Of a stretch of 26,566 nt of DNA, positions 1-7,882 are shown in pieces (position 1 is the stretch's first letter; every line of letters begins with the position of its first letter). The notes beneath the pieces were generated by a model. The model had not been told where the DNA came from, did no database searches, and saw only the letters and a program-made list of their open reading frames with translations. A program made the translations under genes and the position numbers. The stretch covers positions 1 through 26,566 of the forward strand of contig CAJUOE010000263.1 in the NCBI GenBank assembly GCA_910587895.1, given 5' to 3'. Source of the stretch: an uncultured Lachnospiraceae bacterium (GTDB taxonomy: Bacteria > Bacillota > Clostridia > Lachnospirales > Lachnospiraceae).

Positions 1-3
1 ACC

Positions 4-357
4 TCACCTTTGTATCCTGTCTTGAATAAGTTCATCCCAAGAAAGTGGCTCTTTTCCTGAAAAACTCATCAGCACCTTGCCGTTTGGCATGGGAGCCGAA
101 ATAAAAGAGTCATGTTTTTCAGCCGTCACACCCGTCAAGGGCTGGAACCAATGGGTGTAATGCGTTGCGCCTTTCTCGATTGCCCACTCTTTCATCTCAT
201 GCGCAACCACATCTGCGGTCTCGGGATCCAGTTCTTTTCCCTCCTGGATTACCTCGGTCAGTTTCTTGTAGACTTTTTTCGGCAAACGCTCCTGCATGAC
301 TGCATCGTTAAATACGTTTTCCCCGAAAATCTCAGATACGTTGATAAAATCACTCAT
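4..357 (-). pseudogene. glnN: Type III glutamine synthetase, N-terminal fragment with aberrant end
   Basis: Glutamine synthetase III makes glutamine from glutamate, ammonia and ATP in the cytoplasm and is normally about 700 residues. The N-terminal part is recognisable: FGENVFND near the start, then HYTHWFQPLTG and EKHDSFIS. The family continues after FSGKE with LIKGEPDAS and a long catalytic region. Here the reading frame instead runs PLSWDELIQDRIQR and stops at TGA (4-6), so homology ends near position 48. I prefer the ATG at 357: AAAGGA lies 8 bases upstream, whereas the ATG at 366 directly abuts that site. The break could be an insertion, a rearrangement or an assembly join. Glutamine synthetase identity is firm. 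Whether the gene is truly broken in the genome cannot be decided from 45 bp of foreign-looking sequence. Confidence 0.75.
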
Positions 358-444
358 CTTACTCATTCCTTTCTTTCATACGGGTGTGAATTTCCCCCGA
401 AGGGTTCTCCTATCAGAAACATCCCGGAACTTCCGATAAGAGAA

Positions 445-475
445 AAGGGTATTCCAATCCCATTGGAACACCCTT
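445..475 (-). promoter_or_regulatory. Strong hairpin in glnN leader
   Basis: A 14-bp inverted repeat with one G-U pair (arms 462-475 and 445-458, minus-strand arms AAGGGTGTTCCAAT and ATTGGAATACCCTT) encloses a GGG loop and is followed by TTTTCTCT. A CCC-TTCG-GGG mini-hairpin lies further down the leader, at about 396-405. The first hairpin resembles a weak intrinsic terminator placed soon after the predicted transcription start. That would suit attenuation or antitermination of glnN, but no antiterminator alternative was established. Confidence 0.5.
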
Positions 476-504
476 GTTCTACGTCTTTTCTATATCTGCT
501 ATTT

Positions 505-533
505 AAGATACTCTTAATTTTACAAAAATGCAA
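505..533 (-). promoter_or_regulatory. Candidate glnN promoter
   Basis: On the minus strand TTGCAT (528-533) and TATCTT (505-510) are separated by 17 bases in a very AT-rich stretch. Transcription would start near 498 and give a leader of about 140 nt before the glnN ATG at 357. The hexamers are imperfect. A perfect TATAAT at 607-612 lies further upstream but has no matching -35. Confidence 0.45.
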
Positions 534-616
534 TAGAAAATTTAGAAAAATTTTATTTTTGTAATATCTGATAAATTTTAAAACTATTTTTGTATTTTTT
601 GGTACTATTATACTAT

Positions 617-1480
617 TTAAGCTTTTCCAACAGATCCGAACAGTTCCATCTTCTCTGTAACGGTTCCCTTGATTGCCTCTACGCCCGGTGCAAGCACTTT
701 ACGCGGGTCAAAGCCTTTGCCTTCCAGATCCTTGCCAGCCTCGATGTATTTACGAACTGCTGCTGTGAAGGAAAGCTGGCACTCTGTATTTACGTTAATC
801 TTAGCAACGCCAAGAGAGATTGCTTTCTTGATCATATCCTCAGGGATTCCTGTACCGCCGTGAAGTACCAGAGGCATCTCGCCAGTCTTCTGCTGAACTG
901 CATCCAATGTCTCAAAGCTGAGTCCTGCCCAGTTCTCCGGATATTTACCATGGATGTTGCCGATGCCTGCTGCAAGCATATCTACGCCCAAATCTGCAAT
1001 TGCCTTGCACTCATCCGGATCTGCACACTCGCCTGCACCGATAACGCCGTCTTCTTCTCCACCGATTGCTCCTACTTCTGCCTCGATAGACATATTGTTG
1101 TCATGAGCAAGTTTTACAAGCTCTGTTGTCTTTGTAACGTTCTCGTCAATCGGATAATGGGAACCGTCAAACATGATGGATGAGAATCCTGCCTCTACGC
1201 ACTTCTTACATGCATCATAGCTGCCGTGGTCAAGATGCAAAGCAACCGGAACCGTGATGTTAAGCTCCTCCAGCATACCATTTACCATGCCTACAACGGT
1301 TTTATAACCACACATGTACTTTCCAGCGCCCTCAGAAACACCTAAGATTACCGGTGAATTCAATTCCTGGGCTGTCTGTAAAATAATCTTTGTCCACTCC
1401 AGGTTATTGATGTTGAACTGTCCAACAGCATAATGTCCCTGTTTTGCTTTCTTTAACATTTCACTTGCAGATACTAACAT
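617..1480 (-). CDS. fba: Class II fructose-bisphosphate aldolase
   Basis: Zinc-dependent aldolase of glycolysis/gluconeogenesis that cleaves fructose-1,6-bisphosphate to dihydroxyacetone phosphate and glyceraldehyde-3-phosphate in the cytosol. The 287-residue protein has ALHLDHG at 80-86 (Asp84 the likely proton donor, His85 a zinc ligand), then GNIHGKYP and VLHGGTGIP, the usual metal and phosphate sites. Length is typical. The open frame extends 25 residues further upstream, but the start at 1480 is chosen because GGAGG lies 7 bases before it and MLVSASEML is the normal family N-terminus. A promoter lies in the 1481-1627 gap, so it is probably transcribed separately from the lipid kinase gene upstream. 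No convincing terminator hairpin is seen after the stop. Confidence 0.96.
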   Translation of the reverse strand: MLVSASEMLKKAKQGHYAVGQFNINNLEWTKIILQTAQELNSPVILGVSEGAGKYMCGYKTVVGMVNGMLEELNITVPVALHLDHGSYDACKKCVEAGFSSIMFDGSHYPIDENVTKTTELVKLAHDNNMSIEAEVGAIGGEEDGVIGAGECADPDECKAIADLGVDMLAAGIGNIHGKYPENWAGLSFETLDAVQQKTGEMPLVLHGGTGIPEDMIKKAISLGVAKINVNTECQLSFTAAVRKYIEAGKDLEGKGFDPRKVLAPGVEAIKGTVTEKMELFGSVGKA

Positions 1481-1573
1481 TTCTTTTCCTCCGTTTCTGT
1501 CCCCTGCGCCCCTGGCAGAAGACGTTATCTTAATTTTTCCAGGCGAAGTCTCCATTGAAACCTCGCTCCATAC

Positions 1574-1602
1574 ACTATAGTTTACCTTATTTTTTCGAAA
1601 AA
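1574..1602 (-). promoter_or_regulatory. Candidate fba promoter
   Basis: On the minus strand TTTTTC (1597-1602), 17 bases, then TATAGT (1574-1579). The -10 is good and the -35 weak. The predicted start near 1568 gives a leader of about 90 nt to the fba ATG at 1480. An A/T-rich palindrome around TTTTTTCGAAAAA overlaps the -35. Confidence 0.4.
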
Positions 1603-1627
1603 GAAAAGAGCTTTCCGAAGATTTTAC

Positions 1628-2527
1628 TCATAATTTCCTGTCCACGATGATTTCCACCGCCTCTTTCTCCGCAAATATCGCTACATCCTTATGTTTTCCA
1701 CCATATTCCCCGTCCAGTGTCCAGGCAATCTCTTCTTTGGCCTCTACCTTGAGACAGTCCGTCTTGAACGTATAAATCAAATCCGTATTGTCGATGAGAT
1801 TCGTCAGGCTGGCAATAATCTCGTTCAGCTCATGCGGGTTTTTGGGCATCTGTATCAGCGTGACCTCAAAAAAACCGTCGTTGAGCTTTACATTCTTCCC
1901 GGTAATGTTCCGAAACCCTCCGGCAGAAACCGAATTGGTAATCATGCCATAGACAAAATCTCCCTCAATCTCCTGATCCGCGTAAGAAATGCGCAGATGG
2001 TAAGACTGCACGACCGGAATCCGTTTGATGCCTTCTATAATATAGGCAATATGCCCGATTCTGTTCTTCTGCTCCTGGCTGGTGGCATAGGATACATCCG
2101 TAAACAGCCCAAACGCCGCAATATACACGAAATATTCCCCGTTAAAATTGCCGATATCACACGCAAAGGGGATGCCGCTCACCGCAAGCTGTGCCGCCTT
2201 CGCCATGCTTTTGGGGATTTTCAGGGAACAGGCAAAATCATTCGTGCTCCCGGATGGGATATAGCCAATCGGAACCTTCTGCTCCCGGCGCATCATGCCG
2301 CTCACCACTTCATCAAGCGTGCCGTCCCCTCCGCTGCACACCACCAGATGGTATTCTCCGGCATGTTTCTCCACCCGTTCCAACGCATCCTGTGGTCTCT
2401 GTGTCGGATGGATTGTTACTTCATATCCGTTTTTCACAAACGAGTCTACAATCTCGTATAGTTTGTTTTTGATGAGCCCTTTTCCCGAAAAAGGATTAAA
2501 TAAAAATAAGAGTTTTTTCTTCTTCAA
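1628..2527 (-). CDS. Diacylglycerol/lipid kinase family protein (YegS/DagK-like)
   Basis: A 299-residue member of the DAGK-catalytic-domain lipid kinases, soluble or membrane-peripheral enzymes that phosphorylate diacylglycerol or related lipids, here perhaps recycling lipid released by envelope polymer synthesis. The nucleotide motif GGDGT is at 66-70, preceded by NPFSGKG at 11-17, followed by PSGSTNDFA and, near the C-terminus, LDGEYGG, the conserved DGE. The start is TTG at 2527, with AAGGGG about 9 bases upstream and overlapping the whiA stop region. It lies 6 bp after whiA, so it is very probably the last gene of the hprK-whiA run. Family assignment is firm. The lipid substrate cannot be read from sequence. 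Confidence 0.85.
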   Translation of the reverse strand: MKKKKLLFLFNPFSGKGLIKNKLYEIVDSFVKNGYEVTIHPTQRPQDALERVEKHAGEYHLVVCSGGDGTLDEVVSGMMRREQKVPIGYIPSGSTNDFACSLKIPKSMAKAAQLAVSGIPFACDIGNFNGEYFVYIAAFGLFTDVSYATSQEQKNRIGHIAYIIEGIKRIPVVQSYHLRISYADQEIEGDFVYGMITNSVSAGGFRNITGKNVKLNDGFFEVTLIQMPKNPHELNEIIASLTNLIDNTDLIYTFKTDCLKVEAKEEIAWTLDGEYGGKHKDVAIFAEKEAVEIIVDRKL

Positions 2528-2533
2528 TCAGAA

Positions 2534-3487
2534 TCACCCCTTCCCCGACTGCCTCAATTCCTCCGCAATCTCACATAATTTGCGCAGCCTGTGGTTGACC
2601 CCCGATTTTCCAACCGGCGGTTCCAGATAAGTCCCCAGTTCTTTCAATGCGGCCTGTGGATATTCCAGACGCAGCAAGGCAATTTCCCTCAGGTTATCGG
2701 ACAGGCTGTCAAGCCCGCGCACGGACTTTATGTAATTAATATCTTCCACCTGTTTCACGGCCGCGCTCACCGTCTTATTGATGTTTGCCGTCTCGCAATT
2801 AACCTGCCGGTTGACAGAATTGCGCATTTCTTTGAGGATGCGAACATTTTCCAGATTCATCAATGCCACATGCGCTTCCATGATATTAAGCATATCCACA
2901 ATCTGCGAACCCTCTTTTAAGTATACCACATAGCTTTTTTTGCGCAGGACAATCTTGGCGTCCATGCCAAAGCTGTTCACAATCTCCCGCAGGTGTTCTG
3001 CTTTGTGCTGCTCGCTGCAGACAAATTCAAGATGATAGGATTTCTCCGGGTCGCTCATGGAGCCTGCGCTTAAAAACGCTCCCCGGATGAAAGCCCTGCG
3101 GCAGCAGGTATTCTGCACCAAAAGCCGGTTTACCACGCCCCCGCCGCGGATATCTTCTCCTTTCTCATTCTCCCATTTCACCGCCAGCAGCACCTTGCGA
3201 ATCTCATCCGGCACAACCAGGGAAATCACAAAGATTCTGCTCTTATGGAGATAAACATTCTGCCTGACCGCAATCCGCACATTCGCGTGAAAAGTCTTTC
3301 GCATCAGGACAAAATACTTTCGGGCAAGCGAAAGGTTTTCGGTATAGACGTGCAGTATTTTCTGCCCCTGTACCTCCTCCAGTCTGCCCACAAAACTTAA
3401 AATAGCCGCAATCTCGGCAATCTGGCAATGCCTGCTCTTGTGAAACTGCCGCGATAGCTCTTCTTTCACTTCACCTGAAAACGACAT
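2534..3487 (-). CDS. whiA: DNA-binding regulator WhiA
   Basis: WhiA combines a degenerate LAGLIDADG homing-endonuclease-like N-terminal domain with a C-terminal helix-turn-helix. In Firmicutes it affects cell division and chromosome segregation; in actinomycetes it controls sporulation genes. This protein has the standard length (317 residues), the MSFSGEVKEEL start, the LAGLIDADG-like stretch RAFIRGAFLSAGSMSDPEKS near 130-150, and a C-terminal segment with LGTYLEPPVGKSGVNHRLR typical of the HTH. GGAGGGG precedes the ATG. It follows rapZ by 9 bp. In many Firmicutes yvcK lies between rapZ and whiA; here it does not. Confidence 0.97.
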   Translation of the reverse strand: MSFSGEVKEELSRQFHKSRHCQIAEIAAILSFVGRLEEVQGQKILHVYTENLSLARKYFVLMRKTFHANVRIAVRQNVYLHKSRIFVISLVVPDEIRKVLLAVKWENEKGEDIRGGGVVNRLLVQNTCCRRAFIRGAFLSAGSMSDPEKSYHLEFVCSEQHKAEHLREIVNSFGMDAKIVLRKKSYVVYLKEGSQIVDMLNIMEAHVALMNLENVRILKEMRNSVNRQVNCETANINKTVSAAVKQVEDINYIKSVRGLDSLSDNLREIALLRLEYPQAALKELGTYLEPPVGKSGVNHRLRKLCEIAEELRQSGKG

Positions 3488-3496
3488 ATCCCCTCC

Positions 3497-4372
3497 TCAC
3501 GCCATTCTATGCATATCCTTTTCAATATCCCTGTGTTCAATTTTGATTCCGTATCCTTCCCGGTCTGACAGCCGTTCATACAACGCGTTAGCAAGCGTCA
3601 CGGAACGGTGTTTCCCGCCCGTGCAGCCCACGCCGATCACAAGCTGCGTCTTTCCCTCAACAATGTAATTGGGAATCAAAAACTTGACCATGTCTTCCAG
3701 TTTATGCAAAAACTGCCACGCCTCTGGAAACTGCATGACGTATTCTTTAATTTCACGGTCATTTCCCGTCTTCGCACGCAATCCTTCCACATAGTATGGA
3801 TTGGGCAGGAAACGCACGTCGAATACAAGATCGCAGTCCGTAGGAATTCCATATTTAAAGCCAAACGATACGATGGTAACAAACAGGTTCTTGTAATCCT
3901 GATTGTTTACAAAAATCTTTTCCAGCTCCGCCTTCAGCTCCCTGGTAAGCATATTGCTCGTATCCACAATATAGCTCGCCTGCCTTCTTAAGAATTCCAG
4001 CCGTTTCCGCTCCTGCTGTATACCCTTGTCTACACGCTCGTTTCCGGCAAGCGGATGTGTTCTCCTCGTCTCTTTATAGCGTTTCACCAGCACCTCATCC
4101 GCCGAATCCAGGTAGAGGATATCAAAACGCTCCCCTTTCTGTTTCAACCTGTCCAGCACGTCCTGAAGCTCATCCAATGACTGTCCGCTTCGGATATCTA
4201 CGCCAACTGCGACCTTTTGCAGCTCCGCATCCTGAAGGTCTGCAAGCTCTGAGAATTTCTCAATCAACGCAATCGGCAGGTTGTCCACACAAAAATATCC
4301 GATATCTTCCATCATCTTGAGCGCAGTGCTCTTTCCAGCCCCGGACATTCCGGTCAAAATAACAAACTTCAC
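3497..4372 (-). CDS. rapZ: RNase adapter RapZ/YvcJ-family nucleotide-binding protein
   Basis: P-loop NTPase that binds nucleotides and, in enterobacteria, amino-sugar metabolites to steer RNase E cleavage of a small RNA; in Bacillus YvcJ affects competence. In Firmicutes the exact role is unsettled. The Walker A motif GMSGAGKS is at residues 8-15 from the chosen start, and the conserved GCTGGKHRSV lies near the C-terminus. The GTG at 4372 is preferred over the in-frame TTG at 4378. GGGAGG sits 7 bases before the GTG but only 1 base before the TTG, and MKFVILTGMSG matches the family N-terminus. It sits 17 bp after the murB stop and is probably co-transcribed. Confidence 0.95.
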   Translation of the reverse strand: MKFVILTGMSGAGKSTALKMMEDIGYFCVDNLPIALIEKFSELADLQDAELQKVAVGVDIRSGQSLDELQDVLDRLKQKGERFDILYLDSADEVLVKRYKETRRTHPLAGNERVDKGIQQERKRLEFLRRQASYIVDTSNMLTRELKAELEKIFVNNQDYKNLFVTIVSFGFKYGIPTDCDLVFDVRFLPNPYYVEGLRAKTGNDREIKEYVMQFPEAWQFLHKLEDMVKFLIPNYIVEGKTQLVIGVGCTGGKHRSVTLANALYERLSDREGYGIKIEHRDIEKDMHRMA

Positions 4373-4389
4373 CTGCAAGCCTCCCTTTC

Positions 4390-5298
4390 TCAGAAGTCTC
4401 CCAGAAAACGGACTTCTGTCTTCAGTTCAACCCCAAACTGCTCCTTCACTTTCTCCTGCACGTCTCGAATTAACTGATGAATCTGCGCCGCCGTTGCATT
4501 TCCACGATTAATTACGAACCCGCAATGTTTTTCTGATATCTGCGCATCCCCCACACGGTAACCTCTAAGTCCCGCATCCTGAATCAATTTCCCGGCAAAA
4601 TACCCTTGCGGCCGCTTAAATGTGCTGCCCGCGCTGGGATATTCCAACGGCTGTTTCTCGCTCCGCTGCCTGCGCAGTTTTGCCATCTGCTCCCGAATCG
4701 TCTCCGGATCGCCTTGCAAAAGCGTAAACTCCACATCCAGCACAATTCCATGCATTTGTGGAATGCTGCTATGCCGATAGCCGAAATCCAGTTCCTCCAG
4801 CGAAAGCTCCTTTTCTGCGCCATCTCCTGTCAAAACAGTGGCCTTTGTCACAATCTGTTTCATTTCCCCGCCGTAAGCGCCCGCATTCATAACCACGGCC
4901 CCGCCCACGCTGCCGGGAATCCCGGAGGCAAACTCCATTCCGGTAAGCCCGTGTTCTGCCGCCTTGGCCGCTGCCACAGAAAGCAAGGCTCCAGCCTGCG
5001 CCTTTATAACGTTTCCCAAAACCGCCACCTGTGCGCATTCTCTGCCAATTTCCATGACAAGCCCGGGAATGCCCTCGTCTGCAACCAGCAGATTACTGCC
5101 ATTTCCAATCACATGCCAGGGAATCTCATGTTTCTTACACAAGGCAATGATATCTGCAATCTGTTCCCGTTTCGGGCAGGCAAAATACTCTGCCGGCCCG
5201 CCAACCTTAAAAGTCGTATGCACGCTCATTTTTTCCTGCTTGAAACAGCGTTCACATCCTGTTATCTCCTGTAACTCATTCCAAAATACATCACTCAA
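4390..5298 (-). CDS. murB: UDP-N-acetylenolpyruvoylglucosamine reductase
   Basis: MurB is the cytosolic FAD enzyme that reduces UDP-GlcNAc-enolpyruvate to UDP-MurNAc with NADPH, the second committed step of peptidoglycan synthesis. At 302 residues it is the short Bacillus-type form. FAD contacts are seen at GNGSNLL (65-71) and GIPGSVGGAV (126-135). The catalytic Ser lies in PSAGSTFKRP (Ser225) and the likely catalytic Glu in TEVRFLG (Glu295). The start is TTG at 5298 with AAAGAGG 6 bases upstream; the nearby ATG is out of frame. The stop of the upstream aminopeptidase is one base away, so translational coupling is likely. Confidence 0.97.
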   Translation of the reverse strand: MSDVFWNELQEITGCERCFKQEKMSVHTTFKVGGPAEYFACPKREQIADIIALCKKHEIPWHVIGNGSNLLVADEGIPGLVMEIGRECAQVAVLGNVIKAQAGALLSVAAAKAAEHGLTGMEFASGIPGSVGGAVVMNAGAYGGEMKQIVTKATVLTGDGAEKELSLEELDFGYRHSSIPQMHGIVLDVEFTLLQGDPETIREQMAKLRRQRSEKQPLEYPSAGSTFKRPQGYFAGKLIQDAGLRGYRVGDAQISEKHCGFVINRGNATAAQIHQLIRDVQEKVKEQFGVELKTEVRFLGDF

Positions 5299-5299
5299 T

Positions 5300-6694
5300 T
5301 TAAGCCTCTTTCAAAAATGCGGCATACCCCCGCTTTGCTTCATACAAATCCACTTTGCTGATAATCTCCCACGGCGCGTGCATATTGAGCACGGCAACGC
5401 CGCTGTCGATAACCGACATATTATAGTTTGCCAGAATATAGGCGATGGTTCCCCCGCCGCCCTGGTCAACCTTGCCAAGCTCAGACGTCTGGAACGATAC
5501 ATTATTTTCATCCATAATCCTTCGTAATTCGGCCATATACTCAGGATTGGCGTCATTGGAACCGCTCTTGCCCCTGGAACCGGTATATTTGTTAAATACC
5601 AGGCCGTTTCCAAAATAAGCGCCGTTCTTCTTCTCTGTCACAGACGCATACAAAGGGTCGTAAGCCGCGCTTACATCGGAAGAAAGAACTTTTGAATTGG
5701 ACAGGGCGCGGTGGAATTTCACCTGGCTGTACGCACCCATTGCCTCCATAATTTCTGCTACCATGTAGAAGAAAAACCTCGACTGCATTCCGGTTGCTCC
5801 CACACTGCCGATTTCCTCTTTGTCTACCAGAAGACATACGGTCGTCTTTTCGCATACCCCGGCCTCCATAATTGCTGCAAATGACGGATATGCGCATACC
5901 CTGTCGTCATGTCCGTAGCCCATGATCATGCTGCGGTCAAAGCCGTAATCCCTTGCCTTTCCGGCAGGCACTACCTCAATCTCCGCGGACAGAAAGTCTT
6001 CCTCTTCTATATCATATTGTTCTTTGAGAATATTGAGTACATTTGTTTTTACGGCGTCCTTGGCCTTCTCCTTCTCATCCTCCGTTTCAAAGGGGATGCT
6101 GCCAACTAAAACGTCCAGATTTTCTCCTTCAATTACCTTGTTTGCCTTTTTATCCATCTGCTCGGACGCAAGGTGTATCAACAGGTCGCTGATGCCAAAT
6201 ACCGGGTCGTCTTCCTTCTCGCCGATATTCACCGTAACCTTCGTGCCGTCTTTTTTCACTACCACGCCGTGCAATGCCAGGGGCAGCGTCACCCACTGGT
6301 ATTTCTTCACGCCGCCATAATAATGCGTATCCAAAAGAGCCATCTCGGTATCTTCATACAGAGGCACCTGTTTCAAATCCAGCCTTGGAGAATCAATGTG
6401 CGCGCCAAGAATATTCATGCCTGCGTCCAATGGCTGCTTTCCAATCACAAACAGCGCCATCGCCTTATCCATATTTTTTGCATACAGCTTATCCCCGGTT
6501 TTTATGCTGCGTCCGTCCGCAACTACTTTCTCAAGATCCTCAAATCCCGCCGCCTCTGCTCTGGCAGCCAGCTCCGTCACACATTCCCGTTCTGTCTTGC
6601 AGTCGGAAATAAATTTTTTATACTCTTCCCCGAAGGCAAAAACTTCTTTCCGTTTCTCCCCCGGATACTTCTTCCATGCATTTTTCCGTTCCAT
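5300..6694 (-). CDS. M18 family aminopeptidase
   Basis: A 464-residue cytosolic dinuclear-zinc aminopeptidase of the M18 (aspartyl aminopeptidase/aminopeptidase I) family, which trims N-terminal residues from peptides. Expected metal and catalytic residues are visible: GAHIDSPR with His99 and Asp101, GYGHDDRV with Asp264, DKEEIGSVGA with Glu293/Glu294, and a C-terminal LNMHAPWE supplying the last His. Length is normal. The AGGAGG is about 12 bases before the ATG, longer than usual, with no better in-frame start. It sits between hprK and murB, an uncommon neighbour for either. Its operon link to them may reflect growth or carbon status, but that is inference. Confidence 0.92.
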   Translation of the reverse strand: MERKNAWKKYPGEKRKEVFAFGEEYKKFISDCKTERECVTELAARAEAAGFEDLEKVVADGRSIKTGDKLYAKNMDKAMALFVIGKQPLDAGMNILGAHIDSPRLDLKQVPLYEDTEMALLDTHYYGGVKKYQWVTLPLALHGVVVKKDGTKVTVNIGEKEDDPVFGISDLLIHLASEQMDKKANKVIEGENLDVLVGSIPFETEDEKEKAKDAVKTNVLNILKEQYDIEEEDFLSAEIEVVPAGKARDYGFDRSMIMGYGHDDRVCAYPSFAAIMEAGVCEKTTVCLLVDKEEIGSVGATGMQSRFFFYMVAEIMEAMGAYSQVKFHRALSNSKVLSSDVSAAYDPLYASVTEKKNGAYFGNGLVFNKYTGSRGKSGSNDANPEYMAELRRIMDENNVSFQTSELGKVDQGGGGTIAYILANYNMSVIDSGVAVLNMHAPWEIISKVDLYEAKRGYAAFLKEA

Positions 6695-6717
6695 TCCCGT
6701 ATCATACCTCCTGAATC

Positions 6718-7677
6718 TTATTCATTTTCTTCGTCTTCCTCTTCTGAATTCTTCTGGAGATTTGCCTGCACACGGCGATACAGTTCCTGTGCCGCATTAT
6801 ATCCCATTTTCTTCTGCCTGTGGTTGACTGCCGCCGATTCGCAGATAACAGCAAGATTTCGTCCCGGACGAATCGGCAGGGAATGGCATACGACCTTATT
6901 TCCAAGGAATTCCGTGTACTCCTCTTCGAGTCCCATACGGTCATATTCATTATCCTTCTTCCAGTCTTCCAGCTTGATTACAAGGTCAATGTTCTGTTTC
7001 TCCTTCACGCACTCTACGCCGTAGAGCGTCTTCACATCAATAATTCCCACGCCGCGCAGTTCAATGAAATATCTTGTGACGTCAGGTGCGGTTCCAACCA
7101 GCGTATTCTCGTTAATCCTGCTAATTTCAACAACATCGTCACTTACAAGACGGTGCCCGCGCCGAATCAGCTCCAGTGCAGCCTCACTCTTGCCGATGCC
7201 GCTCTCGCCCATAATCAGAAGACCCTCGCCGTATACGTCTACCAGCACGCCGTGGATGGAAATACAGGGTGCAAGCACTTCACCCAGATAGTAAATCAGC
7301 TCTGCCATAAATGCAGATGTTCCATAGTCTGTGGATAATACCGGTGTTTTATTCTCCGTTGCAATCCGCAGCAGATCCACGTCCGGCTGCAAATCACGGC
7401 TGAAAATCACGCAGGGAACATTGTGTGCAAAGAATTTGTTATAAATATCCAGCTTCACATCCTGTTCTAACCGCTGCATATAAGTGTATTCCACCATGCC
7501 GATAATCTCAATCCGGCTCTGGTCAAAGTAATCAAAATATCCGGTCAGCTGCAATGCCGGGCGGTTTACATCCGCTGTAGTGACTTTGTGCGACTTGATA
7601 TCCACCTCCGGATTCAACACCTTCAAATTAAACTTCTCAACAATTTTTTTAACGCTAACGCCATTTCCACTATTCAT
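6718..7677 (-). CDS. hprK: HPr kinase/phosphorylase
   Basis: HprK phosphorylates HPr of the phosphotransferase system on Ser46 when glycolytic intermediates are high and dephosphorylates it otherwise. It is the sensor of carbon catabolite repression in Firmicutes. Counted from the upstream open-frame Met, the Walker A GESGIGKS is at 159-166, His144 lies in SIHGVLV, and SDDVVEI follows at 181-187. The signature around GVGIIDVKTLYG comes next. The start at 7677 (MNSGNGVSV) is preferred over the ATG at 7683: AGGA is 8 bases away rather than 2. It is first gene of the run to the lipid kinase and is preceded by a structured leader with its own promoter candidate. Confidence 0.96.
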   Translation of the reverse strand: MNSGNGVSVKKIVEKFNLKVLNPEVDIKSHKVTTADVNRPALQLTGYFDYFDQSRIEIIGMVEYTYMQRLEQDVKLDIYNKFFAHNVPCVIFSRDLQPDVDLLRIATENKTPVLSTDYGTSAFMAELIYYLGEVLAPCISIHGVLVDVYGEGLLIMGESGIGKSEAALELIRRGHRLVSDDVVEISRINENTLVGTAPDVTRYFIELRGVGIIDVKTLYGVECVKEKQNIDLVIKLEDWKKDNEYDRMGLEEEYTEFLGNKVVCHSLPIRPGRNLAVICESAAVNHRQKKMGYNAAQELYRRVQANLQKNSEEEDEENE

Positions 7678-7708
7678 CTGCATCTTCCTTTCTCCTGACC
7701 TGAAATCC

Positions 7709-7835
7709 GCAGCGCGCCACTCGGAAACCTGCGGTTTCCTCGTTCACGGGCATTCGCCCTATCAGCCTCATCAAATGGCAATCGCTGCTTATGCGAGCAT
7801 AACCGCATATTGCCATTCGATGAGGCCGGCACTGC
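7709..7835 (-). promoter_or_regulatory. Multi-hairpin structured leader ahead of hprK
   Basis: Between uvrC and hprK, and downstream of a promoter candidate, the minus-strand RNA can form an outer stem GCAGTGC/GCGCTGC (7829-7835 with 7709-7715). This encloses three hairpins. The first is an 18-bp arm pair with one G-U (7765-7782 with 7809-7826) and an inner TTATG/CATAA hairpin. The second is GGGC-GAAT-GCCC (7748-7759). The third is GGAAACC-GCA-GGTTTCC (7723-7739). A closed multibranch junction this compact is unlikely in ordinary spacer. It may be a cis-acting RNA or a palindromic intergenic repeat family. No known riboswitch class was recognised. Confidence 0.5.
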
Positions 7836-7852
7836 TCATTGCTTTCATGAAC

Positions 7853-7882
7853 ATTTTACCACACAACCCTACTCCCTATCAA
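7853..7882 (-). promoter_or_regulatory. Candidate promoter of the hprK operon
   Basis: TTGATA (7877-7882, inside the last uvrC codons), an 18-base spacer and TAAAAT (7853-7858) on the minus strand. The start near 7846 would place the whole hairpin cluster in a leader of about 170 nt before the hprK ATG at 7677. Read-through from uvrC remains possible. Confidence 0.45.

Noticed and set aside
607..612. Perfect TATAAT on the minus strand upstream of glnN
   Set aside because: No acceptable -35 at 16-18 bases; the region is so AT-rich that the hexamer can occur by chance.
1481..1555. Longer N-terminus for the aldolase
   Set aside because: The extra 25 residues do not resemble the family and GGAGG is correctly placed only for the ATG at 1480.
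6173..7024. Long plus-strand open frame of 283 codons opposite the M18 peptidase and hprK
   Set aside because: Lies antisense to two well-supported genes, shows no family resemblance and has a composition typical of a reversed frame.
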